Shown: piece by piece, positions 25,882 to 34,843 of the stretch
How the letters are laid out: each line of letters begins with the position of its first letter
Position numbering within the stretch: position 1 is the stretch's first letter
NCBI RefSeq assembly: GCF_048264025.1
Contig: NZ_JBLXDN010000001.1
Span: 62,001 to 126,000, forward strand
From: Nitrincola sp048264025
Lineage (GTDB): Bacteria > Pseudomonadota > Gammaproteobacteria > Pseudomonadales > Balneatricaceae
DNA length: 64,000 nucleotides
Reading direction: 5' to 3'
The notes under the pieces: generated by a model
Told to the model about the DNA's origin: nothing
Seen by the model: the letters and a program-made list of their open reading frames with translations, nothing else
The model's database searches: none
Translations under genes and position numbers: made by a program

Positions 25882-27117
25882 TCAAACGTACTGACCTGCA
25901 CACCAGCCACTGCTCCAGGCCCATTGAAAGTTAAATCCACCCAGCCAGCCGGTTACATCCAATACTTCGCCAATAAAATACAACCCCGCTACGGACTTGG
26001 TTTCAAAGGTCTTTGAAGAGATTTGATCAGTACACACACCGCCACGGGTGACTTCAGCGGTTTTGTAGCCTTCGGTACCTGCGGGAACACAAGACCAGCA
26101 CTGAAACACGCTGACTAGCGCGGCCATATCGGCGTGGCTAAGCTGCGCGACCGGCTTGTCAGCCAAGGTCTGCAATTCGGGGAACGCCAGCCAGGCAAGC
26201 ACAAATCGCTTGGGGAGTAGGCGCGACAGCAGGGTTTTCAATTCAGCCTTCTCACCGGCCTGTTGCCAGTCACGCAAACAGGCTTGCAGGTCATGATCGG
26301 GTAAAAAGTTGATCTGCACCGCCTCACCCGGATGCCAATAATTACTGATTTGCAGCACCGCGGGGCCGCTCAGCCCTTTATGGGTAAACAGCAAGGCTTC
26401 TTTGAAGGTCTGATTGTTACAGCTGATACTTACCGGTAGCGCCACGCCTGCAAGGGATTGCGCCAACGCCAGCCGTTCACCTTTCAGGGTGAAGGGCACC
26501 AATGAAGCCTGCAGATCGGTGACACGCAAACCAAACTGCCTGGCCAGATCATAGCCAAAACCACTGGCGCCCAAGGTGGGAATGGAGGGGCCACCGGTTG
26601 CAACCACCAATGACTCGCAGTGCACCGGACCCAGGGCAGTTTGCAACTCAAACCTGGCTATATCTGTCTCAGTGTCTTGCGGAGATGTTGCCGGATCAGT
26701 GGGGATCAGTCGGGTGATACGCTGAACCTCGCAACGAGTTTCGATAATCACCGCGCCGGCTTCGCATTCAGACAAGAGTATATTGAGAATATCCTTGGCG
26801 CGATTATCACAAAACAGCTGACCCAGTGTTTTTTCATGGTAGGCAAGTTGATGCTTATCCACCAAAGACAAGAAATCATATTGGCTAAAGCGTTTTAGAG
26901 CAGAAATACAAAAATGTGGATTAGCTGACAAAAAGTTTGAGGGCTCGACCCATTGATTGGTAAAGTTGCAGCGCCCTCCCCCTGACATGAGTATTTTCTT
27001 GCCGACTTTGTTGGCATGATCCACCACCAACACCCGCCGACCACGCTGACCTGCCGTGGCCGCACACATCAAACCCGCGGCACCCGCTCCTATAACCACA
27101 CAATCGAAATAACGCAT
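25882..27117 (-). CDS. HI0933/YhiN family FAD-binding oxidoreductase
   Basis: 411-residue flavoprotein of the BaiN/YhiN family. The N-terminal GAGAAGLMCA dinucleotide motif, KKILMSGGGRCNFTN and the C-terminal FIGEVLDVTGWLGGFNFQWAWSSG segments are diagnostic. Its physiological substrate is not known in most bacteria. It stands alone between the ABC transporter and the small membrane-protein set. Confidence 0.92.
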   Translation of the reverse strand: MRYFDCVVIGAGAAGLMCAATAGQRGRRVLVVDHANKVGKKILMSGGGRCNFTNQWVEPSNFLSANPHFCISALKRFSQYDFLSLVDKHQLAYHEKTLGQLFCDNRAKDILNILLSECEAGAVIIETRCEVQRITRLIPTDPATSPQDTETDIARFELQTALGPVHCESLVVATGGPSIPTLGASGFGYDLARQFGLRVTDLQASLVPFTLKGERLALAQSLAGVALPVSISCNNQTFKEALLFTHKGLSGPAVLQISNYWHPGEAVQINFLPDHDLQACLRDWQQAGEKAELKTLLSRLLPKRFVLAWLAFPELQTLADKPVAQLSHADMAALVSVFQCWSCVPAGTEGYKTAEVTRGGVCTDQISSKTFETKSVAGLYFIGEVLDVTGWLGGFNFQWAWSSGWCAGQYV

Positions 27118-27193
27118 CGGACTCTTCGCAGGCTCTGATTACAAAAGCGCTAGGATAGCATGACACAGATAGGCGGGAACATTAGGTTTTATG

Positions 27194-27583
27194 CTACGTC
27201 TGATTGTGCATCGGCCTTACACAATCGATTCTATATAAACAGTAGATCATCACCAGCAAAGGAATGTTTTTAGTAAGTGGACCAAAGGGGTGGATCCAAA
27301 AACTCGCATCAATAACCGTTAATAGTAGCGTGTAGGTCAGTATCACTAGCATCTGCACCCAATAGCAGGGCTTTAACTTTTTACCTATAAGTAACCAGAC
27401 ACCAATAATCACATCTAAAATACTACCAGACCAAATACTGATATCCGCTAAAGTGCCTTCAATCCCGCTATTAGCCAATACTTCATAGCCAATTTCTTGA
27501 GCAAAAAAAGTCGAAGTAATTCCTGTGAAAATCCACATAAAGCTCAGACTAATTCTTGCAGCCAGATACATTGCTGAGGACAC
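27194..27583 (-). CDS. DoxX-like family membrane protein (GTG start)
   Basis: 129 residues with four hydrophobic segments. The N-terminal RISLSFMWIFTGI and the Gly in VIIGVWLLIGK are like DoxX-family small membrane proteins. The GTG at 27581-27583 has an AGGA site upstream; an ATG four codons later does not. It is 11 bp after the DUF2269 gene. Function unknown. Confidence 0.7.
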   Translation of the reverse strand: MSSAMYLAARISLSFMWIFTGITSTFFAQEIGYEVLANSGIEGTLADISIWSGSILDVIIGVWLLIGKKLKPCYWVQMLVILTYTLLLTVIDASFWIHPFGPLTKNIPLLVMIYCLYRIDCVRPMHNQT

Positions 27584-27594
27584 GCTTAGAATTC

Positions 27595-28068
27595 CTATAT
27601 CAGTGAAAAAGGCTTAAAAACCATCAACCAGAAAATAAGCACTATAGCTATAAAGGCTGGCACACCCAGTGCTGTCCACCATCGCATCATACTTTTGAAG
27701 TTTGGGTCTAATACACCGGATTTTAACGATGAATCAGCCAGTGCTTTCAGTTTGTATTGAATAAATATAACCGGGATCCAACACACACCTATAAAAACAA
27801 ACAGTGCCATCACTATGAAAAACCAGGTGGACGTAAACGAATAGCCTAGTTTCATCATCAGCAGCACTCCAGACACTAGCTGAAGCACTACGGCTGGCGC
27901 TGTAAAGAGCCAATCAGCCAATACCACATGGCGTGCGGTCACCGCTATCGCTGGCAGGTTTGAGGAACGATTAGCCATAAACATAAAGAAGGCTATACCT
28001 GTGCCGGTTCCGGCAACCACTACCGCGCTGACAATATGGATCAATTTTAATAGCAGATAACTATCCAA
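27595..28068 (-). CDS. DUF2269 family membrane protein (TTG start)
   Basis: About 157 residues with four hydrophobic segments and the family's LKLIHIVSAVVVAGTGTG beginning. I choose the TTG at 28066-28068, since it has AGAGG 6 bp upstream and gives the usual DUF2269 start; a longer frame reaching 28119 would overlap the upstream gene widely. The chosen start overlaps the dehydrogenase-like gene by 8 bp. Function unknown; possibly an accessory membrane partner of its neighbour. Confidence 0.75.
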   Translation of the reverse strand: MDSYLLLKLIHIVSAVVVAGTGTGIAFFMFMANRSSNLPAIAVTARHVVLADWLFTAPAVVLQLVSGVLLMMKLGYSFTSTWFFIVMALFVFIGVCWIPVIFIQYKLKALADSSLKSGVLDPNFKSMMRWWTALGVPAFIAIVLIFWLMVFKPFSLI

Positions 28069-29212
28069 TGCTAACCTCTGTTTGATGATAGATGCCCAGC
28101 GGTATTGCCTCCTGATCAAACTCTTCTAAGGTGTAATACCCTAAACAAGGAGTCGCTCCTCTGACATCGATAGTCTCAGTTAGCAATTTTTTCGCCAGAA
28201 TGATTGCTGACAGCGTGGGTATATAAGGGCCCACGCCTTTCTCGGCACAGAGCGTCCATGTAATTTGTTTGGGTTTATTATTCTCATCCAAGCCGGAAAG
28301 ATTAACCTGCATGCCGCCAGTGTCTGTACCGAACCCCTTGAACAGCTCACTGGAGGTATAGATAAGCTTGGTAAATTTTGACCAGTTTTTCACCAGGCCA
28401 ATTTTGGCTAATAACGCCATAAACACCATGCCGAGGTGTAACAAGGGTAATTCTAAACCCGCTTGAAATTTTACCGAAGTAACCGGCTTATAACGTCGAG
28501 GGAAAAGCTCTAAATCGGGTATATCAATGTTTGCAAGCCATCGCTTACCAATAACCTCATTAAAATACAGTTTTCTGGGCGACATCCAGCCATACTGATT
28601 AACCCACTTACCGTTATTGAGCACTAAAAAGGTGTGCCCCGTGTAGGAAAGAATCCCCCTAACGGTAGCTTCGCCACGCTCGGCTTGATTTCCTGGAGCG
28701 ATTGCAAAGTCGATCTCATCAAGTCTTGAAAATTGGGATATAAAACGATCTATCACCACCGAAGACAAACCAGGAACTGAACTGGCACCCGATACAATCA
28801 ACACATTGTTGGCACAAGCCTGTTCATTTAATGAAATGATATCGCAAACAAAGCGTCGATCATCAGCCAAGTCTATGTAATGACTGCCTAGCGCAATGCA
28901 TGCACTGGGAACTCTATAGTCTTGCCCTTGAAAGGGGCCGCCTGTATGTATCACAAGATCAGGAGATAAAGAGGCTAGCGCTTCAGTAAGCCCTGGTTGA
29001 TCAATATCGATAAAAGCGGGTTCTAGGTGGGCCTTGGCTCCCCTTGATGACAGTTCCTGGCACAAGATCTGCGCTTTTTTGATGCTTCGTCCAGCGACAA
29101 TCACCGTAACGCCCAACAGCATAGCTAAACTTTCAGCAATACGCTTACCGAAATTACCGTAACCACCAAGGATTATCACCCTTCGTTCTGTCACAAACTT
29201 ATCCTTTATCAT
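28061..29212 (-). CDS. Saccharopine dehydrogenase-like NAD(P)-binding protein
   Basis: About 383 residues. A Rossmann fold lies at the N-terminus (RRVIILGGYGNFGKRIAESL), followed by VIHTGGPFQGQDY and ASSVPGLSSVVID, typical of the Sacchrp_dh_NADP family outside lysine metabolism. A hydrophobic stretch (LLHLGMVFMALLAKIGLV) suggests membrane association. The ATG at 29210-29212 lacks proper spacing to a ribosome site; a GTG at 29192-29194 has AAGGA 7 bp upstream and may be the real start. It leads the overlapping DUF2269 and DoxX-like genes. Substrate unknown. Confidence 0.8.
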   Translation of the reverse strand: MIKDKFVTERRVIILGGYGNFGKRIAESLAMLLGVTVIVAGRSIKKAQILCQELSSRGAKAHLEPAFIDIDQPGLTEALASLSPDLVIHTGGPFQGQDYRVPSACIALGSHYIDLADDRRFVCDIISLNEQACANNVLIVSGASSVPGLSSVVIDRFISQFSRLDEIDFAIAPGNQAERGEATVRGILSYTGHTFLVLNNGKWVNQYGWMSPRKLYFNEVIGKRWLANIDIPDLELFPRRYKPVTSVKFQAGLELPLLHLGMVFMALLAKIGLVKNWSKFTKLIYTSSELFKGFGTDTGGMQVNLSGLDENNKPKQITWTLCAEKGVGPYIPTLSAIILAKKLLTETIDVRGATPCLGYYTLEEFDQEAIPLGIYHQTEVSIG

Positions 29213-29304
29213 CCTAGTGACCACGGCAGCGGCTGAGTCGAAAACGCCATAAAGCCAGCTGTATCAGAGAATTTTATGAGATATCAGTGAAATATACTAG
29301 CCAG

Positions 29305-29814
29305 CTAGCCCACCCACCAAAGCCGTGCGCGCAATCCCCAACTGCTGGTCAAACCCACCTCGGTAAAACGTATCTGTCCAGATGAATCAATAATATACAT
29401 TACAGGAACGCCCCTGACGCCTAGAGCCGAGGCCAACTCACCCTGGCTATCATTCAGTACCGGTAGATGGCTGAGTTGCTGTTCATCCAGAAACTGGCGC
29501 ACCTGGTTATCACTGCCTGACTGAATGGCTAGCGTCAAAACCTGATGATCCTCCAGTAAGCCAGTCAGCATAGGTAACTCGATACGACAGATAGGACACC
29601 ACTCGGCCCAGACTACTAGCAGTAAAGGTTCACCCGCATACCCGGCTAACGAAACCTGTTCACCAGCCAGGGTGACACCGCTGAAATCCGGGGCCGTGCC
29701 GGATTCAAGGGTCGGCGATTGATAGCTACGAATAGCAAAAATGATCAACACTACCAGCAGGATCTCCAGCCCCCAACGTAACCATCCAGGGAGTGCTTTG
29801 TAACGTTTAAACAT
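29305..29814 (-). CDS. Membrane-anchored TlpA/ScsD-like thiol-disulfide protein
   Basis: 169-residue thioredoxin-fold protein with an N-terminal anchor (about 12-28) and a periplasmic domain carrying WAEWCPICR (C73, C76) and the cis-Pro in GVRGVPVMYII. The CPIC active site and size fit ScsD-like or TlpA-like redox proteins acting on periplasmic cysteines. No cytochrome c maturation genes are adjacent, so its partner is unknown. Confidence 0.87.
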   Translation of the reverse strand: MFKRYKALPGWLRWGLEILLVVLIIFAIRSYQSPTLESGTAPDFSGVTLAGEQVSLAGYAGEPLLLVVWAEWCPICRIELPMLTGLLEDHQVLTLAIQSGSDNQVRQFLDEQQLSHLPVLNDSQGELASALGVRGVPVMYIIDSSGQIRFTEVGLTSSWGLRARLWWVG

Positions 29815-29870
29815 CTAAAAGACCTTATGCAGATTGGTCAAGCTACTCACTCTGACGGGATTTCTATTGG

Positions 29871-30473
29871 TTAGTTCCAGGGCACAAGCGTCATAGCAAC
29901 CAGGCACAAAAGTGCCGCCATACCGCCATCAAAGACACGCCAATGCGTTGGGGAGCGTAAGTAAGTTGCCAGTTTAGGCGCGAAACCAGTGAGCATAGTG
30001 AACCAGGTCAATGAAGCAAAACTGGCACCGACTACAAACATCAGCTTATCTGTCTGGGCAGCCCCGACACTACCGATCAATACAACTGTATCAATATATA
30101 CGTGCGGATTAAGCAAGGTGATCGCCAAGGCCGTAAGACCCACTTGCCAGGCGTTTTGTACGCTTACCGGCTTAGCCGCCTGCAAGCCACCGGTGCCTTT
30201 CAGCGCACGCTGTGCTGCATTAAATGCAAGCCACAACAGTAACGCGACCCCCATCCAGGTGAGCAGCGGAATCAAGGGCGGTACCCACACCTTAAGCTGA
30301 TTGACCCCATACACACCCAGCGTAATCAGAATCGAATCACACAGAATGCAGACCAGCGCAATGACCAGACGGTGATTGCCACGCATCGACTGACTTAACA
30401 CCCAGGCATTTTGCGCGCCTATGGCGACAATTAACCCCAACGCAACGATATAACCGGTAAAAAATACTGACAT
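29871..30473 (-). CDS. LysE/ArgO family amino acid exporter
   Basis: 200-residue membrane protein with about six spans. The N-terminal GLIVAIGAQNAWVLSQSM motif is the LysE/ArgO signature, and the LLNPHVYIDTVVLIGSVG segment is also conserved. It likely exports arginine and/or lysine. It is divergent from an ArgP-like regulator 102 bp away, the same pairing as argP-argO. Confidence 0.92.
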   Translation of the reverse strand: MSVFFTGYIVALGLIVAIGAQNAWVLSQSMRGNHRLVIALVCILCDSILITLGVYGVNQLKVWVPPLIPLLTWMGVALLLWLAFNAAQRALKGTGGLQAAKPVSVQNAWQVGLTALAITLLNPHVYIDTVVLIGSVGAAQTDKLMFVVGASFASLTWFTMLTGFAPKLATYLRSPTHWRVFDGGMAALLCLVAMTLVPWN

Positions 30474-30575
30474 GCCAGGCTCCCTGATAAAAATGCATCA
30501 CTAGACTGGGCAAGACTAACGAAGCCAGCTATCATTAATCCAACGAATTATATTAACGGAATATTAGCTAAACTT

Positions 30576-31442
30576 ATGATCGACTACCGTCTACTACAGG
30601 CCATGGCCGCCGTACTGGAACAGGGTGGATTTGAAAAAGCCGCCAACTACCTGCACCTGACCCAGTCCGCTGTCAGCCAGCGGATAAAGCAACTGGAGCA
30701 TTTGCTCGGTCAGCCGGTACTCATACGCAGTCAGCCACCGAAGGCGACCTCACTGGGACAACGCCTGCATAACCATTTACAAAGGGTCAGGCAGCTTGAA
30801 GCGGGCCTGGAGCTATCCGCTAACCCTGAAGATCTGATTATCCGCATCACCGTGAATGCCGACTCACTGGACACTTGGTTACCGGGCGCACTGGTACTGG
30901 AAGATTATCCACTACTGCGCTTTGAAGTATCCGTTGAAGACCAGGCCGTGGGCCTGCGACGCATGAAACAGGGTGAGGTGATGGCCTGTCTGTGTGCCAC
31001 CCCTGAACCGGTAAATGGTGGCGATGTAACTGCTTTAGGAGTCATGCGCTATCGTGCACTGGCCAGTCCGGCTTTTATTCAACGCTATCATCTGACACCC
31101 CCTGAACCCGCTACCTTCCATCAAGCGCCTTGCCTGGTATACAGCCGAGAAGACCGCTTGCAGCATCAGTTTCTAGCCGATGTCGCCGGCACCGAGCCCC
31201 TCTACACCCATCACCTCCCCTCTTCTGAGGGCTTTATTAAAGCGGCTAAGGCGGGTCTGGGTTACGGCATGATGCCGGAGCTACAGGTGGCTGACGAACT
31301 GGAATCGGGGCAACTGGTAGACGTCATGCCAGGCTACAGTCTGGATGTTCCGCTCTACTGGCACTTCTGGCAGATGGAAAGCCCGGTGATGGAAACCCTG
31401 AGAGCCTCCGTTACACGCGTAGCCAATAGCTCACTTTATTGA
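30576..31442 (+). CDS. ArgP/LysG-like LysR regulator
   Basis: 288 residues with an N-terminal helix-turn-helix (YLHLTQSAVSQRIKQLEHLLGQPVLIR) and an effector domain. The N-terminal sequence (LLQAMAAVLEQGGFEKAA) and the divergent LysE/ArgO exporter point to an ArgP-type activator responding to basic amino acids. Its 3' end overlaps the opposite-strand hydrolase gene by 7 bp. Confidence 0.9.
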   Translation: MIDYRLLQAMAAVLEQGGFEKAANYLHLTQSAVSQRIKQLEHLLGQPVLIRSQPPKATSLGQRLHNHLQRVRQLEAGLELSANPEDLIIRITVNADSLDTWLPGALVLEDYPLLRFEVSVEDQAVGLRRMKQGEVMACLCATPEPVNGGDVTALGVMRYRALASPAFIQRYHLTPPEPATFHQAPCLVYSREDRLQHQFLADVAGTEPLYTHHLPSSEGFIKAAKAGLGYGMMPELQVADELESGQLVDVMPGYSLDVPLYWHFWQMESPVMETLRASVTRVANSSLY

Positions 31443-32128
31443 GCTGTTTGCAAGCGCTGCTCTACTGATACCTGGATAAGCTGTTTGAATAAACGCCGCT
31501 GACTGGACATAAAGATTAGAAATTCCGGATGCCACTGCACGCCCAGGAGGAAGGGTTGCTGCGGATCTTCAATGGCCTGAACTATGCCATCCAGATCATG
31601 TGCGGCAATACGTAAGCCATCACCGATGCGATCCATTGCCTGATTATGCAGGCTATTAATTCGACAGGGCCCCGGTCCCAGTAATTGCTTAAGTAGCCCG
31701 TCGGTCTCCAGTAACAGGGTTTTTAATGGCAACAGGGTTCGCCGGTTGGATGTTTTCCGGCGTTTGGATTTTAAGTCTTGATGCAGAGACCCCCCACGGC
31801 AGACATTTAGCAATTGAGCACCGCGGCAGATGCCCAGCAACGGCACCCCTCGATTCAAAGCATGATCTATGACAGCCGTTTCCAACTGGTCTCTGGCTGA
31901 ATCGTACTTGGGTTCCACCTCAGGCTCTTCAGCATAGAGTACCGGATCGATATCATGGCCACCGGTAACGACGACCCCATCAAACGCAAACTCGGATAAT
32001 TGCGCATGCTGACTGGGCCTGAGCTGTAACGCCTGCCCACCATAGAGGCGCACCATCAGGGCAACCAGACTGCGTGGTCCCAAAGCGCCTCGTTCAGGAC
32101 CGGTAATAGCAATTACAGGCTTTCTCAA
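31436..32128 (-). CDS. Class I glutamine amidotransferase-like hydrolase (peptidase C26, PuuD-like)
   Basis: 230 residues. The nucleophile elbow is LLGICRGAQLLNV, and the His/Glu of the triad are in VQWHPEF. The GGHDIDPVLY motif near the N-terminus is typical of gamma-glutamyl-GABA hydrolases (PuuD). No other puu genes are adjacent, so the substrate, likely a gamma-glutamyl amine or amino acid, is uncertain. Confidence 0.85.
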   Translation of the reverse strand: MRKPVIAITGPERGALGPRSLVALMVRLYGGQALQLRPSQHAQLSEFAFDGVVVTGGHDIDPVLYAEEPEVEPKYDSARDQLETAVIDHALNRGVPLLGICRGAQLLNVCRGGSLHQDLKSKRRKTSNRRTLLPLKTLLLETDGLLKQLLGPGPCRINSLHNQAMDRIGDGLRIAAHDLDGIVQAIEDPQQPFLLGVQWHPEFLIFMSSQRRLFKQLIQVSVEQRLQTAQ

Positions 32129-32212
32129 ATTTATATCCTCTTTACACTTGCTAAGCTGTTAGCCAAGAACATAGCACAACCCCCTACGCTGATCAGGCAG
32201 GCTGTAGCAACA

Positions 32213-34021
32213 TTAAAGCGGCCAGAAGATTAACAACAATGGCAGGCTCACCGAACACACCAGCAACTCAACCGGCAAGCCCAAGCGCCAATAATCACTA
32301 AAGCGGAACCCTCCCGGAGCCAGAATCAGGGTGTTATTCTGATGGCCAATCGGGGTTAAAAATGCGCAGGAAGCACCAATAGCTACTGCCATTAAAAAGG
32401 CATCCGGGTTTAAGCCAAGTGTCGATGCTGTACCTAAGGCTATGGGACACATAACCGCTGCCGTCGCTGCATTATTCATCACATCAGACAAAAACATGGT
32501 CACTACTAAAATCAGACCCAAAGCGATTATGGAATTACCCTGCGCCAGCGTCCCCAGCAAGAAATCGGCAATCAGATGAGCGCTGCCGGTGGTTTCCATC
32601 GCATTGGCCACAGGAATCAAGGCCCCTAACAACACAATAACAGGCCAGTCAATTGCTGTATAAATAGAGCGTAACGGCAGGGTTTTAGTCACCATCGAGG
32701 CGAGCACCCCCAAAGCAAAGGCAATGGCTGTGGGTAAAATTCCCAAGGCTGCCAAAGCAATCGCAGCGATTAAAATCACACCGGCGGTAATCGCTTTGTT
32801 CTTATCCGGTATTTTGAGATCTCGCTCGGCAAGCGGTATACAACTGAAGTCAGCCGCGAACTCCATAACGGTATCTTGTGCTCCCTGCATCAGCAGAAGG
32901 TCGCCCGCCTTGATTTTCATCGTTCTTAAACGGGCATGGGATTTATAATCCTCTCTGGACAAGGCCAGCAGATTAATACCGTAGCGAGTGCGTAAAAGAA
33001 TATCTTTTGCCGAGCGCCCAACCAGACCAGACTCTTCTCTGACAACCAGTTCGACTAACACCACTTCCGATGGGCTGGCTGCTTCTTTGTCGTCTTTCTC
33101 CTGTTCAACGTCTGAAGGTTCATCCTTTTCTTCAGCCTCCTCCAGTTTGAGCCCCAGACTGGATAAAACGTCTGATAAAGACTCAACCTCAGCTTCAATA
33201 ATCAGAATATCATCGGCCAGAACTTTACGGCCATAACTGGGTGCATTGATTTTCACCTCGTTACGCACCAAGGCAATAACCTGAGCATCAACCTCATCCA
33301 GTACTTTTTCAATATCACGCAGTAGCAGGTTAGCCGCTTTACTTTTTTCAGGGACCCGGACTTCGGTAATATAAGCCCCCGTATCAAAACTATCGCTCAC
33401 ACCATTTTTTCTGACCGGCACCAGTCGCCAACCCAACAAGGCGACAAATAGCACACAAACCACCGCCACTGGCAAACCCACCAGGGTAAAATCAAACATC
33501 GAAAAGGCACTGGTATCGTCTAGTTTTGATCTGAAACCTGACACTATCAGGTTGGGAGGTGTACCGATCAGGGTTGTCATACCGCCCAGAATCGTACCGA
33601 AGGCCAAGGGCATCAGGACTTGACCGGATGACAAGCCAAGGCGGCCCGACATCTGCATGGCGACCGGCATCAATAGCGCCATAGCACCGACATTATTCAT
33701 AAAGCCGGAAAGCAACGCACCCAAACCTGTCAAGGCGGCAATACTCAGTGTCACCCCGGCGTTTTTGGGTAAGGCATACCGCGCTAAAATATCCACGGCA
33801 CCCGAGGTTTGCAGTGCACGGCTCAACACCAGCACACAGGCCACCGTGATCACCGCGGGGTGCGAAAAGCCTGAAAAGGCATCGGCGGCATCGACCAATC
33901 CAGCCAAAACACAGGCCAGCAAGGTGGCACCTGCGACCATATCATGGCGCCAACGTCCCCACAGAAACAGCGCCATGGTGGCCAGCAAGATCACCAGAAT
34001 CAGGCTCTGGTCTTGTGTCAT
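32213..34021 (-). CDS. SLC13-type anion permease with two RCK_C (TrkA-C) domains
   Basis: 602-residue carrier of the DASS-like group. Membrane region 1 (about 1-205) contains FMNNVGAMALLMPVA and GTPPNLIVS; region 2 (about 415-602) repeats the pattern with MNNAATAAVMCPIA and LTPIGHQNNTLI. Between them are two cytosolic TrkA-C domains (about 215-290 and 325-395) joined by a very acidic linker. Substrate may be sulfate or another anion with Na+; sequence alone does not decide. Confidence 0.88.
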   Translation of the reverse strand: MTQDQSLILVILLATMALFLWGRWRHDMVAGATLLACVLAGLVDAADAFSGFSHPAVITVACVLVLSRALQTSGAVDILARYALPKNAGVTLSIAALTGLGALLSGFMNNVGAMALLMPVAMQMSGRLGLSSGQVLMPLAFGTILGGMTTLIGTPPNLIVSGFRSKLDDTSAFSMFDFTLVGLPVAVVCVLFVALLGWRLVPVRKNGVSDSFDTGAYITEVRVPEKSKAANLLLRDIEKVLDEVDAQVIALVRNEVKINAPSYGRKVLADDILIIEAEVESLSDVLSSLGLKLEEAEEKDEPSDVEQEKDDKEAASPSEVVLVELVVREESGLVGRSAKDILLRTRYGINLLALSREDYKSHARLRTMKIKAGDLLLMQGAQDTVMEFAADFSCIPLAERDLKIPDKNKAITAGVILIAAIALAALGILPTAIAFALGVLASMVTKTLPLRSIYTAIDWPVIVLLGALIPVANAMETTGSAHLIADFLLGTLAQGNSIIALGLILVVTMFLSDVMNNAATAAVMCPIALGTASTLGLNPDAFLMAVAIGASCAFLTPIGHQNNTLILAPGGFRFSDYWRLGLPVELLVCSVSLPLLLIFWPL

Positions 34022-34055
34022 AGCATCACACTCTCAAATCCATTGTGTGCAAACA

Positions 34056-34628
34056 TCAGGCGCGTGGATCTGTATCCTGCAAAATTTCACGTGCTGCATG
34101 ACGCTGATGGAACGCCTGTAAATCAGGGTAAGCTGAAAAATCATTCAGGCCTCGGAACATCAACCAGTCGACCAGACAATACAGACAGATAGCGGGGAAG
34201 TGCCAGTATTCAAACGCACCCAGCTTGGCTTGTTCATTCAGCACACTGAGTGTCGAAGCGATACGTTCGTGTTGCAGGTTGAAAAACAGTGCGTCTTGTT
34301 CAATATCAATACCGGAGCGTGACAGCTGAAACAACTCAATATAAGAATCATTGGCAGCATTGATCAAGGTGATAGCATTTTCATCGTCTATAGTTGTAAC
34401 TTCCTTACCCAGCTTATGGTTCAGATAGTTGTAAATTACCCGTGAATCAAACACCGCCTGCCAGTCATCTACCAACATCGGCACTTTTAAAGCCGGATTG
34501 ATCTGCTTCAGCGTAACACGACCTTCCGGGCTGTAAATATCAATATTCACAAACTCATGAGGCACATCTTCTAACCAAACTCTTAGACGGCGAACATAGG
34601 GCGATGTAGTTGATCCGTATAGCTTCAT
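34056..34628 (-). CDS. Glutathione S-transferase family protein
   Basis: 190 residues with a thioredoxin-like N-terminal domain beginning MKLYGSTTSPYVRRLRVWLED (Ser/Thr near the GSH site) and NPALKVPMLVDD, where the cis-Pro holds glutathione, then an all-helical C-terminal domain. Substrate unknown. A 12-bp triple repeat lies just upstream of its start. Confidence 0.87.
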   Translation of the reverse strand: MKLYGSTTSPYVRRLRVWLEDVPHEFVNIDIYSPEGRVTLKQINPALKVPMLVDDWQAVFDSRVIYNYLNHKLGKEVTTIDDENAITLINAANDSYIELFQLSRSGIDIEQDALFFNLQHERIASTLSVLNEQAKLGAFEYWHFPAICLYCLVDWLMFRGLNDFSAYPDLQAFHQRHAAREILQDTDPRA

Positions 34629-34645
34629 GACAGGTATCCTGTAGT

Positions 34646-34675
34646 TGTAACTAGTAGTGTAACCCGTGTTGTAAC
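34646..34675. repeat. Three TGTAAC motifs at exact 12-bp spacing
   Basis: TGTAAC begins at 34646, 34658 and 34670. The outer two are part of an identical 11-mer, GTTGTAACTAG (34644-34654 and 34668-34678). The array is 17 bp upstream of the GST start codon. It may be an iterated binding site near the GST promoter or a small tandem duplication. Confidence 0.6.
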
Positions 34676-34843
34676 TAGGTCTGACATCAGCTTAGATGCA
34701 AATGACCACTGCTGACAATACCTCGGCCGGTCAATGCTTGAATTCTGTTGTGAGAATCTATACACCTTGTTTGCCTGCAGGCACTGGATTATTGTTTTCA
34801 TTCAGCTAAGATACTGTTTTACATAGATGACCTGGAGTAAAAC

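Noticed and set aside
28061..29212. Assignment as true saccharopine dehydrogenase of lysine metabolism
   Set aside because: The protein has the NADP-domain family pattern with a membrane-like patch and membrane-protein partners, and no lysine-pathway neighbours.
30093..30575. Lysine riboswitch ahead of the LysE/ArgO-like gene
   Set aside because: The gap to argP is only 102 bp, too short for the lysine riboswitch, and no conserved core is visible; ArgP control explains the regulation.
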